Shown: piece by piece, positions 1 to 10,520 of the stretch
How the letters are laid out: every line of letters starts with the position of its first letter
Numbering within the stretch: the first letter of the stretch is position 1
Assembly: GCA_009733775.1 (NCBI GenBank)
Contig: WOGZ01000290.1
Location: 1 to 42,059 of the forward strand
Length of the DNA stretch: 42,059 bases
Reading direction: 5' to 3'
DNA from: Alectoria sarmentosa
Lineage: Eukaryota; Ascomycota; Lecanoromycetes; Lecanorales; Parmeliaceae
The notes under the pieces: model-generated
The model's input: the letters and a program-made list of their open reading frames with translations, nothing else
Database searches by the model: none
Told to the model about the DNA's origin: nothing
Made by a program: the position numbers and the translations under genes

Positions 1-1910
1 ATTATATTATTAAACGTTAAATTTATAATTTCGATTAAATCGTTAAATCGATTATCGTTAACGAATATTTCATCGTTAATCGTTAATCGCTTTTAAAGAT
101 CTCATTTTATCGTTATTATAATGCGTGTATTTATGACATTTATTAAATTTATTGCATTAATCGTTAAATCTATTATCGTTTTCTTTTTATCGATATTTTC
201 GAAATTTATTAAAATGAGAATTGTGCGAAAACATTTCAAATATAAAATTATTTAAAAGATATTTGATGATTATAAAGATTTTATTATTTCAAATTTTCAT
301 AATTTATCGTTTAATCTTTTGATGAAAACTTTCGTTATTTTTTTTTTTTTTGCGAATTATATTAATAAACTTAACATTTTCGAATTTATAATTTATAAAT
401 AAATAATTTTTAATAATTTGTTTTATATAAATTGAAAAATTGACATGCGAGATGAATATAAGTCTTTTATAAATAATAACATTTAATGTTTTATTTAAGC
501 GTTTTCAAAGGCTCGTGTTTTTAAAAATTATTAAATTTACATTATAAAGCGAGATCTCGAAGAGAAAATCATTCATTATAAAACACGTTAAATTATTCAA
601 AAATTCGAATAATAAAAGGGTCGTGATTATCATAATATTTTCGCGTTAATAATAAAGTTTATAAATTATAAAGCGATCTTTGCGCTTGCGGCGGTTATGA
701 ATTAAAATATAAAATAAATAAACGTTAAAATCGCTTTTTTTTATAACGATGTTTAAGAAAATATTTATATATAATAATTTAACGATTTTAATAAAAACAA
801 TATTAAAATTTATAAATTAAATAAAACCCTTTATAATTTAAAGCAATCTTTTAAAGTTTAATATTAATATTTTTTAATTTATATAAAGAAATTCGATCTT
901 AATCTCATCGAATCGAATAATAATGTGTTTATAAATCTCAAAAAAAAGATCATTATAATGCTTTACGTCGATAATGTTTTAATTATAAATCATAATAAAA
1001 TTATCATTAAACGAATCAAAGATGTTTTAAACGTCAAATTTCATATGTTAAATTTAAGATTATACGTTTTTTATTTAAACATGATCGTTAAAAGAAATCG
1101 TTATAACGACATTATTCGTTTAAGATAAAAAACGTATATTATACGCTTTTTCAATCACTTTAAATATTGAAATTTCATTTTTATTAATATATTATTTAAA
1201 ATTAATCGCAAATTGACGCTCGTCGAAAAGAATTACGTGATTCTCAAAAAGTTTCGTGAAAAATATTAATTCGTTATAAATTCTTTTATATATGTTATAT
1301 TGAAAATTCATTTCGATATCGCTTATATTATTTTTTTGATTTATCGATATTTAATTAATTTTATTTCAACGCATTAAAATACGATTATTTGAATTTTTCG
1401 ATATTTTAAAAATATAATGCATTACGAATTCATATATAAAGACTCTTTAAAGGATTTATTCGATTATATTAATTTTAATTAAATTGAGAACTTAATTTGA
1501 AGGTTTATTTTCGATTATTTATTTAATTTAAAAAACGACATTATTAATTGATCAAATAAACGTTAAATTATTATAATATTATTTATTTATAAAATAAAAT
1601 ATATTAATCAAACGCAAATTATTAAAAAAATGATTTAATTAAAAAAAAATTTTAATCAATTTTTACGATTTGACGATTCGAATTTTAAAATTATTATAAT
1701 TTTTAAAAATAATTAAAACGTAATCGTTCTCGCAAAGAACGCTTAATTTTATATTCGTATTAAACACATTAACATCGCTCATCATTTTGTGCGTGAAAAA
1801 ATTAATGATAATATTATAAATATTTAATATGTTTTTATTAATAAATAAATGATTGATGATCTTATTAAGATCTTATATCTTAATAATTTTATTGTCTTTC
1901 GCGATGCCCT
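1..1910 (+). pseudogene. Ty1/copia pol 3' half, RT-RNase H (element E)
   Basis: Decayed reverse transcriptase and RNase H of a copia retrotransposon whose 5' part lies outside the window. Around 724-830 the frame reads like the copia RT motif before the active site (NVKIAFFYNDV). The RT active site is at 964-975, inside an open stretch at 925-1128; copia YVDD reads YVDN here, so the second catalytic Asp has become Asn by one G-to-A change. About 1250-1900 gives the copia RNase H pattern: a DIAY-like block, an IFRYFKN block, then the C-terminal block ending near 1900. Many stops sit where related copies have Gln or Trp. The element runs into its 3' LTR at 3062. Family call is confident; exact ends are approximate. 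Confidence 0.85.
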
Positions 1911-3061
1911 TAAAATAAAAATAATCTCACATTATTTATTTAAGATTATTTAAATCGTCTCGTTATTATTATTCAACGCCCTCAATTTTAAGAAAACGAT
2001 TTTATTAATTCTTACACTTCGAATGATCGATCAAATAATTGATCGAAATCGAAATTACCCGCAAAACCTCAATATCAATCTTAACGTGTCAAAATTTCGT
2101 TATATCATTATAATATTAAAAGCTGATTTATCGTTATTGCAATTATAATCATCAAACATGCGAATTTTTTTTCGAAAAACCTATTTTTATATTCGATTCA
2201 AATTTGAGATTAACGTCGTTATTTAAAAGGTCGTTATCGTCATTTTTTCGTTAAATGCCTTGAATATTTTCATTAAGGTCATTATATTTATGCCTTTTGA
2301 AATATATTCTTATATTTTTTAAGATTATCGTATTTATGCTCTTAAACGTTGTTGTCGTCATCGTTATCATAAATATCGTTATTATACATTTTTCGTATGC
2401 ACGTTATCAACCATTATTATCAAACATCAATATCTTGAAACGATTTTTACGGGTTTTATAGTCGATCGCATGCATATATGTATATGCATATACAATTCGA
2501 AATATTTCATTTAATCGAAAAATAAACCTTTATATATATTTATTGATTATGTATTAATCGATTTTTGATATGCATCAGATAAACTGAAAATAAATTTGTC
2601 AAAAAACGATTTTTCGTCAAAAAGTGGAATTTTTTTTATGTGACATCGTGACGAATATGTTCAAAAGAATATAATCGTTTTTAAATTTTCGATTTTCATT
2701 CTTTTTATCCGGCTTTGAACATCGCAAATTTCGAATCTCGTTTTTTGAAATTCGGATGTTTATGAGAGAGAGGGATGATGCATAAAAAGTAAAAGTGATT
2801 TATAAAATAAAAATGATTCATAAAAGAAAGATGATTATTCTTTTTCGAATTTTTATTGTTTTTATTCGATTTTGAACATCGCGAGTTTCGAATCTTATAT
2901 TTAAAATTCGAGTTTTTATAAAGCGTATAAAAATAAAAGAGATATATAAAGATGATTTCATATTAATTATTCGACGTTAAGTTCACTATAATTATTCAAC
3001 GTTCGATTTATCTTATTTATTCGATATTCGATTTTTTTAAAAGTATGCGTGCGAAAAAAAA
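1911..3061 (+). other. 3' untranslated region of copia element E
   Basis: No coding signal. From about 2060 the sequence aligns by eye with the 3' region of element A (about 14355 onward). It includes a strongly conserved block at about 2567-2680 that is shared with elements A, B and C. A purine run (GCGAAAAAAA) ends at 3060, just before the LTR, and is the likely polypurine tract. Confidence 0.7.
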
Positions 3062-3186
3062 TATCGAAATTTAGATTATATAATAAATCACGTGACACGA
3101 GCGTATACGCTTATAACATAAATCGCACTTTTCTTTATAACACTTTTAGAATAATATAACTAAGTGTTTTACATCATATTTTCACA
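3062..3186 (+). repeat. 125-bp copia LTR, subfamily 2 (3' LTR of E)
   Basis: Starts TATCGAAATTT (a mutated TGTCGAAATTC) and ends TTTTCACA. It aligns over its full 125 bp with the inverted LTR at 16224-16348; most differences are C/T or G/A. It follows a purine tract and is not followed by a primer-binding site, so it is a 3' LTR. The next five bases, GAATT, would be the right target duplication; the left one is outside the window. Confidence 0.85.
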
Positions 3187-3603
3187 GAATTTTATATAAA
3201 TTTGAAACGAATTGTGATTTTTTTGATTTTTAGTATTTTTTTTTTTAATTTTTTTCTTTTCTTAGAATTTGATTTTTTTTTGAATTTTTTTCTTTTTTGA
3301 ATTTTTTTTTTTTTTTTTCGAATTCGAACTTTACGTTTTACGATTTACGATTATTAAGCGAGAAATTTACTTTTTTTATTGATTTTACCGTTACACCATT
3401 TACGAATTCTATGTGAAATTGCGCTTATTTAAAAATATATAAAAAATGTGTTTAATCTTTTATGATCGATTTCTCGCAACTTTTAAAGAATTATAATATA
3501 TATTTATATAATTATTATTATAAAATGAATTTACGCGATTTCAACGATATAATAATCTCGTAAATATGATAAAGGATTATAATGTTATTCAAAAAAGAAA
3601 ATA
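3187..3603. other. T-rich spacer, no gene seen
   Basis: Long T runs with scattered C and A at about 3216-3320, then ordinary AT-rich sequence. I see no similarity to the copia or gypsy elements of the window and no coding potential. Possibly flanking host DNA or an unrecognised old repeat. Confidence 0.5.
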
Positions 3604-3945
3604 ATTCGTGAAATGAGCGCAGAGGTTTCTCGGAAGCCACTCTGCCGTCCCGAATAATGACATATTTGAATCAAATATATATCGATATATATACATCCGA
3701 ATTTGATAACTTTTACATCATTGAAAAGCGCATATTGAGTTATATAATTCACGAAATTGTGAAGAAATTATATCTTTAAAAGGGAAGGGGGCAAAAGATG
3801 TAAGATTTGTACATACAAATTTTTGATGAGGGCGCTCGAAAGGCCTAAAAGCCGCTATTCGGGCGCTAATCGAAAAGCGTAATAATTCCGAATTTATAAT
3901 TAACTGCACATACAAATTCAAGGTTTTTTAGCTCAGCCCTACATT
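3604..3945. other. Less mutated island of unknown origin
   Basis: Base composition is visibly richer in G and C, with CpA, CpC and GpG retained, unlike both flanks. It opens with a short inverted repeat, CAGAG...CTCTG (about 3618-3642), and holds two near-identical words, TGTACATACAAATT and TGCACATACAAATT, about 95 bp apart, plus GGGCGCT twice. A 67-codon minus-strand frame (3718-3921) covers part of it; I do not recognise the product and would not call it a gene. It ends 20 bp before the broken end of copia element D, so it may be part of whatever truncated D. No terminal inverted repeats or target duplication could be established. Confidence 0.45.
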
Positions 3946-3965
3946 ATTCTTTTATATAATAGAGA

Positions 3966-4712
3966 TTATAAAAAAAAGCGATTTTAACGTTCATTTATTT
4001 TATATTTTAATTCATAATCGTCATAAACGTAAAAATCGTTTTATAATTTATAAATTTTATTATTAACGCGAAAATGTTATAATAATCACGATTCTTTTGT
4101 TATTCGAATTTTCGAATAATTTAATATATTTTATAATAAATAACTTTTTTTTCGAAACTTTATTTCACGATATAAATTTAACGATTTTTAAAAACACGAG
4201 TCTTTAAAGGCGCTTGAATAAAATATTAAATATTATTATTTATGAAAGATTTATACTCATCTCGCATATTAATTTTTTAATTCATATAAATCAAATTATT
4301 AAAAATCGTTTATGCGTAAATTATAAATTCGAAAATATTAAATTTATTAATATAATTCGCAAAAAGAATAAAAATAACGAAAATTCTCATTAAAAAATCA
4401 AATAATAAATTATAAAGATTCGAAATAATGAGATTTTTATAATCATCAAATATTTTTTAAATAATTTTATATTCGAAATGTTCTCGCATAATTCTCATTT
4501 TGATAAATTTCGAAAACATCGACGAAAAGAAAATAATAATAAATTTAACGATTAATGTAATAAATTTAATAAATGTTATAAATATACGCATTATAATAAC
4601 GATAGAATAAAATCTTTGAAAACGATTAACGATTAACGATGAAATATTCGTTAACGATAATCGATTCGATTTAATCGAAATCATAAATTCAACGTTTGAT
4701 AATATAATGATA
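3966..4712. repeat. Right arm of an inverted repeat with 1-735
   Basis: The reverse complement of this stretch matches 1-735 almost base for base, with mainly transition differences. The two arms are the same pol segment of elements E (plus) and D (minus), separated by about 3.2 kb. It is a by-product of two related copia copies in opposite orientation. Confidence 0.8.
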
Positions 4713-7700
4713 CGTTATTTATGTAATATCTCTCTTATAACGAATATTAATATAAAAAAACATTAACGTTTATTTGAAAACTTATAAATCTTAATCTTTT
4801 TTTCAAAATTCACGAAATGTGAACGTTTTTCGACGAAATGCATATCGTTAATGTGAATAATCTTCTTTTTGATTAAATTATAAAAACGAAAAATGAATTC
4901 GTTTTCATAATTTAAAAGAATACACTTCTCGCTTTTATTTATAAACTTTTTTTAAATTCGTTTTAAAACGTAAACGATGAAATTAATGATATGCAAATAA
5001 AAAAAAAAATTGCGATAATAAAAGATTTCGAAAAATGTGATGATGATTCTTATATTAAAAGAACGTATCGTCAAATAATTAATTATGATTATTATTTCAG
5101 ATCAAAAGAATTTGTTAAAATTGAAATTTAATAAGATTAAATAAATCTTATTTATTAAAGTTTAATTAAATCACTCGATGATTTTATTCATTTCGAAATT
5201 GTTTATAATAATAAATTTTTATTTAATGCTTAATTGAGCGAGACATTTAAAAAAAACTTTATTAATATATTTATTTTCATTATCAAAACGAATACGATTA
5301 ATTCGATAATCGCGAGATTTTAAAACGCAAAAATATAATGAAAATCTCATTTTTATAATGAATATAATAAATTTCAAAATAATAAATAAAATCGTTTTTG
5401 AATGTTATAAAATATTTATAATCGTTAAAATTAATGAAAATCAAAAATCTTATAAAATCGTTATAAATAAATTTATTCGATAAAATATCGAGCGTTATGA
5501 AATTATTATGAAAAATAACCTTTTGATAATTCATTATATAATATTCGTAAATGTATTCGTCGATAATATTTTTAAAAAAATCAACACTCATAATGATATT
5601 GAAAAGTTTATTAAAATTTTATTAATTCAAATGATTTATATGAATATATTATAATTAATAAATCAAATTCGAAAAAATATTATAAACGATCAAAGCATTA
5701 TTATCTTTTTAAAGGTTTAAAAAAGAAAATCGCGATTTCGCGTATTAATTAATGTAATATTATTTTGAATTAAAACATAATCTTTTTTATAAAAAACGAT
5801 TTTAATATCGACATTTAAAAGTTTTTTAATCGATAAGAAATTAACATTCATATCGAGTACGTGCAAAACATTAAAAATCATTAAAATAACGCGTTTGTTA
5901 TTAACATTATAATCAAAATTAATGATATCGTAAATAAAAAATTGAACTTTAACGTCTTCAATATCTTTAATAAATCGAAATTAAATTTTAATATAAATAA
6001 TAAATATCGAATGATCGATAAACAAATAACGAATATAATTAAAATTTATCATAATTCGAATATCGAGATTTATAAAATTAACGAATGATAAACGTTTATT
6101 TAAATTCGAATTTATTATTAAATTAATAAAGTTTTCATTTTGATTTACTTGATAAATTGCATTCAAAAAATTAAAATCATTTAATATAAGATTTAAATGA
6201 TTTTGATCGTTTTATTCATTTAAAAATGTTATATAAATATAAAAATAATCATTCTTCTTTAAAATATACGTTATATTGATATTAAAATAATCATTTTTCT
6301 CTGAAACGAAGACGTTAAATAACGTTTTTTTAATGCGTTTGCGTTTGACATTTAAGATATTAATGTTTATATAAATGATATCGATTTACGCCTTTTTCTT
6401 TTTTTTTTATTCATTTATAAACTTTTCAAATTTTAAATGAGAGAATTTGATTTAACATTTAATAAAGAAATGTTTAAATTTGCGATCAACGATTTTATAA
6501 AAAACATAAATTTCGCGATTAATGAAATCGAAATCGTCGAAATCGCTTTTAACAAATTATTTGTCTTTATTATTACGATAAATGAATATAATAATATCAT
6601 TTTTTTTGATTGCGAGCATATAACGCTCTTCGTTTATTACGTTATAAATAATCAAATCAAATTTAATTATATTCGAATTATAAAATATATGAATTTAAAT
6701 ATAAATTATTATAAAAATATCATAAATTTTATCGAATTTTATAAAAAAAAATTAAATGAAATAAGATTTTAATAATAATAAAAAATCATTTAAATTAATG
6801 ATTTCAACGTTGATTTTACGAAAGTTCTTTTCGTATTGACGAACCCTCTTTTTAAAATTAATGTTAATGTTATATAATTAACGCACAAGCTCGATATAAA
6901 ATTCAAAACTTATAAATTTATAATAAACATCGATGACGTTTAATATAATTTGAAAATTTTCATTATATTTTTTAATGAGTTAACGATCAACATAATTAAA
7001 ACGTTAATAAATAATCACATAAATTTTAAATTTAATGATGTTAATAAAGGGTTAAAAATTATTCAACATTAATTAATTGTTGATATTTTCGTTTCATTTG
7101 ATATATTCGATAATGAATTTTAAAATAATAATGAAAATCAAAAAGAAACTGTCTTTATTATTCATAAAAACATTTTTAATAACATTTTGAATGTTAAATT
7201 CAATCATCGATATCGAAAAAAATAAATATAAAAATGTAAAAAATTAATAATAATAATGAAAATAACGAAAATAAGGGTTTTTTTATCACGATTGAAAACG
7301 AATCGAAAGGGTCGTTTTAAAAATTATCACTTTGAAAAAACGTCGAAATGAACGAATTTAATAACGATTTAAAAAACGATTTGAACGTTTCAAAAAGAAT
7401 TGATAAACGAGATCGTTTATTTTTAATGCGTAAATTAAAGATTTCGATATCGCTTAAAGCGTTAAATAATTTCTTATTGATTTCAAAATTATTATCGCAT
7501 AATGATAATGTGAAAGAAATAAAATAAATGCTTTATCAATTCTTATCAAAATCATTTAAATCTTTATTGATATTAATTAATTAGTATTATTATATTTCAA
7601 GATTTTATAATAATAATGAAAAATGTTTATACGAGAATTGATGATAAATTTAAATAATAATATTGCAATGAAATAATGTTAATGATATAAAGAATTTGAT

Positions 7701-7819
7701 TTTGAATTTGATAATAAAGATTAAATTCGATTAAGATTATATTGAGTATAATTGCAAACGTGTAAACTTTTTTGAAAAATTCGTATTTTTTTTATGTTAT
7801 TCAATTAAAGATTCGAATT
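3966..7819 (-). pseudogene. Ty1/copia gag-pol, truncated in RT (element D)
   Basis: Read on the minus strand this is a decayed copia polyprotein. From upstream to downstream: gag region (about 7800-6200); a protease/pre-integrase stretch (about 6166-5592) with the typical block VLHVLDMNVNFLSIKKLL; an integrase core (open frame 5591-5298) with FNDYKYFITFKNDF, the usual block after the first catalytic Asp; a linker (open frame 4684-4457); and the start of RT, which stops abruptly at 3966. The break is exact: element E continues homologously beyond that base and D does not. The candidate protease DSG reads NSN in the frame at 6166-5981, which is tentative. The gag end is split by element A; the rest of D is at 15506-16348. 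Many sense stops; non-functional. Confidence 0.8.
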
Positions 7820-7834
7820 TGTTGAAATTCGGGT

Positions 7835-7864
7835 CACGTGACGCCAAGCCTTGGCGGTCACGTG
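7835..7864. promoter_or_regulatory. CACGTG hairpin in the LTR U3
   Basis: CACGTGACGCCAAG (7835-7848) is followed by one C and its inverse complement with one extra G (7850-7864). Each outer end is a CACGTG box, the core bound by many fungal bHLH factors (family knowledge). The structure sits about 30-60 bp upstream of the TATA box. It is recognisable in all 144-bp LTRs of the window; an enhancer role is inferred. Confidence 0.6.
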
Positions 7865-7891
7865 CGCACTAATATGCACTTAATGCGCCCG

Positions 7892-7899
7892 TATATAAA
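7892..7899 (+). promoter_or_regulatory. TATA box of the copia LTR
   Basis: TATATAAA follows the CACGTG hairpin and precedes CGCTCTTTCTTTCG. It is conserved in the 144-bp LTRs of A, B and C. It lies about 65 bp before the LTR end, which fits a promoter starting transcription inside the LTR. Confidence 0.7.
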
Positions 7900-7963
7900 T
7901 CGCTCTTTCTTTCGTAATACTCTTAAAATAATACAATTAAATATCCTACTTCATATTTTGACA

Positions 7964-7982
7964 GGTTATGAATCCGAATTTG
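7964..7982 (+). other. Primer-binding site, initiator-Met tRNA half type
   Basis: GGTTATGAATCCGAATTTG directly follows the 5' LTR. With the least mutated version (minus strand at 16205-16223) the core is GGTTATGAGCCC, the complement of the anticodon stem-loop of fungal initiator-Met tRNA (GGGCUCAUAACC). Drosophila copia and yeast Ty5 prime from an internal cut of this tRNA, so the same mechanism is inferred here. Confidence 0.75.
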
Positions 7983-9029
7983 TATCGGCATTGTTATAGC
8001 ATGACTTACCTATTATTCACTATGATTGTTATCATCTTTCGACATTTCATGCTCATCGCAATGAAGATATCAATTATAAAAACCGTTGCATTTTATGCAT
8101 CGCAATTTTCTTGATGTGAGCAATGCCCGTTATAAGCAAGATAATTATTTAAATCGAAATGATTGCGATTCGTTCGTTCGCAATAAAAATGTAAGGGATA
8201 AAGCGAGAAAAACAACGTTGAAAATTGACGATATTTAAAACGTTTCTTTTGATAATTAATAATTCCCTTTCAAAAGTTATGAGCGTCTTTGAAAATCAAT
8301 ATTGCTTTTTCGAGCGTTAAAACATTATCAATATTCGCGTCGCTCTCGTTAATAATTCGCATCGTTCTCGTTTTCGTTCGAGACAAAATAAGACGATCAA
8401 AACGATTCGAAACATATCGCAATTAATCGTGATATGTTGATGTTACTTTACGACCGTGATCACGTGATTATTAAATCTTTGAAATATGTTAATTTCCCTG
8501 CGTGAGACACGTTAAAATGATAAATAACATGTTTTCGTTTTGTAAATCGCTTTATTCAAAACTCGATGACGATAATTATATTTGATAATTCAATTGTGAA
8601 ATATTCGTAATGAAAATCAAAAAATCAAAGATAAAGATAAAGATTAATAATTAATCAAAAAGAAATCATTTTTTATTTCGCGTGTTTAACATATCAAAGT
8701 TAAAACGCAAAAAAAAAAAAAAATTTATTTCGAAAATCAAAGAAGAAGAAGCTTTTATTGCAAAGCGATTTAATAATAATAATATTACATTTGAATGCTT
8801 TAAATGAGCGAAATGAAATTATTAATTTCGTTTTCGATTTCGAAATCTTATTATTCTTCTTTTAAGGCCTTTTAATTATTAAAACGATTAATATGATTCG
8901 AATAATGTATTCTTTATAAATTCGTTATAACTTATAAAATCAAATAATTTCTCTTTAAAATAGCATTTTTATGTTTTTATATTTTTTTTAAAATTCATTA
9001 AATTTATCATTTTTTTAAATATCGTCGAA
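7983..9029 (+). other. Leader of copia element A
   Basis: About 1 kb between the primer-binding site and the first recognisable gag sequence. It aligns with the leaders of B and C. It holds another CACGTG word (about 8460). No open frame of note; probably 5' untranslated RNA. Confidence 0.6.
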
Positions 9030-9158
9030 TATTTTTTCGATTGCGAGGCAGAAACTCTTCGCAAGCGAAAGTTTAAATTATATTAAATCAATTTCAAAGC
9101 TCAATGAGACTTTTCTCATATTTTTGAAACCTTATAAATTTTTGAACATTTCTTAAAT

Positions 9159-9194
9159 AGCGATAATGATAATGATAACGATAACGATAACGAT
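9159..9194 (+). repeat. GATAAC hexamer repeat in gag (acidic Ser/Asp/Asn run)
   Basis: Six hexamers of the form GATAAY in the gag frame encode alternating Asp with Asn or Ser. The same array occurs in B (about 26662-26692, inverted) and C (about 29438-29473), there with GATAGC units, so the run was probably Ser-Asp rich in the ancestor. A coding microsatellite. Confidence 0.7.
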
Positions 9195-10440
9195 TTTGTT
9201 TCAAACTCCTGCGTTAATTCCATCTTTATTTCAAAATAATCAACTTTTAAATCATTATTAAAATTTATTATTAACGAAGAGCTTTTCGACTTTAAAGCGC
9301 GTCTTATTTCTTTAACGCCGTCTATCTCAATTATTCTTAAAAGTCTTATTATATAAATCTTATCATTCTCAAGTCTTGTTTCATTATAAATTATTCTTTC
9401 GAGCATAAATTTAAACGAAAGTTCAAATTTAAGCTTCGAAAGCTCTTAAGCCCTGAAATTCAAATCAATTCTTTAATATTATATTCGAACATCTCAAAAT
9501 CAAATTTTCGATTTCTTTAAATCAATTTGAAAAGATTGAAATGTTTATGAGAATTGTTAATCATATTAAATGAAAGCGTTAAATGCAAAACTTTTTGAAT
9601 CTGATTGAATTGTGATATTGAATCGAAGTCGATATGATTATATTTATCGAAAATCTTGTTATTGAAATAAAAGACTTTACGAACAATCATTTAATCGTCA
9701 AAATAAAGTTTATTATCATTAAAATAAACGTCTCAATTTAAATCGAAGCGTATAACAAAATTTACACGATGATGAGAACTCGTTGCGAAAACAATTTTCG
9801 AAATAAAATCGAATATTATATTAATGTCTTTGATGTTTAAAAAAAATTCGAAAAATATAAATCTCGAGATTTTAATATTTTTAATTTTATCATTTTTAAA
9901 TTAAAATCTCTCATTTTGATCGTTTATGAAAATAAGTCGTAAAAATATATTAATATCTTTATAAGCGTTATTTGAGAATTCAAGAATCAATTCGATCGAG
10001 CGATTTTCCTTTTCGATAAGAATTGAAAAATTTATCATTTTTATAAAGAATTGAATTCGCAATATAATGCGTATCGCGAGAATTATATTCAAATTTATAA
10101 CGTTTATGATAAAAATCGTGAGATTAAATGAACGTTGAATTATGCGATAATTCGATTTCTTAACATCGTTATCAATTTATTCGATTTCACGCATTCGAAA
10201 ACGCATACGCTCATCGTCATTATGAGCGACTTTTTTGAATATATTTAATAATTCATATTTATTTTTATTATCGTTGAAAATGTCGTCGAGCATCGCATTT
10301 AAGCGAACGCAAATTCTAATAATTTTCATATTTATATTCAAATTTGCAAATATTGTATTTATTGTAAAAAGAATTAACACGATATCAACGAATGCGATTT
10401 ATATAATAAATGTTTAAATGAGAACGATATAAGCAGAGAA

Positions 10441-10520
10441 GATCGCGAAAATCGCGATAATCGTGATAATCGTGATAATTATGATTATAATAATCGTGAA
10501 AAACGTGATCGAGAAGGAAA
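10441..10520 (+). repeat. Asn-Arg-Asp repeat in gag
   Basis: Repeated CGTGATAAT-like nonamers read RDN/NRD in the sense frame and then grade into REKRDREG. Low-complexity basic runs of this kind usually bind RNA in Gag. Counterparts exist in B (about 25370-25430, inverted) and C (about 30980-31060). Function inferred from composition only. Confidence 0.55.

Larger units (their letters stand above)
7820..7963 (+). repeat. 144-bp 5' LTR of copia element A
   Basis: Begins TGTTGAAATTC and ends TTTTGACA, directly before the primer-binding site. Five other copies of the same 144-bp length occur in the window (15362, 20521, 27897, 28092, 35817). It contains the CACGTG hairpin and TATA box listed separately. 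Confidence 0.95.

Noticed and set aside
6437..6772. 111-codon plus-strand frame, among the longest in the window
   Set aside because: Antisense to the gag region of D; composed almost wholly of AT-rich codons and without recognisable domains.
9116..9406. Minus-strand open frame conserved in all three copia copies (also 26460-26648 plus and 29488-29685 minus)
   Set aside because: It is antisense to gag in each copy. Sense-strand Gln and Trp codons turn into stops under C-to-T and G-to-A change, while the antisense frame stays open. The sense frame gives a better Gag-like reading with a Ser/Asp run.
9901..10380. Minus-strand frames at 9901-10092 and 10177-10380, with counterparts in B and C
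   Set aside because: Also antisense to gag; the conservation simply reflects shared element ancestry. No start context or domain recognised.
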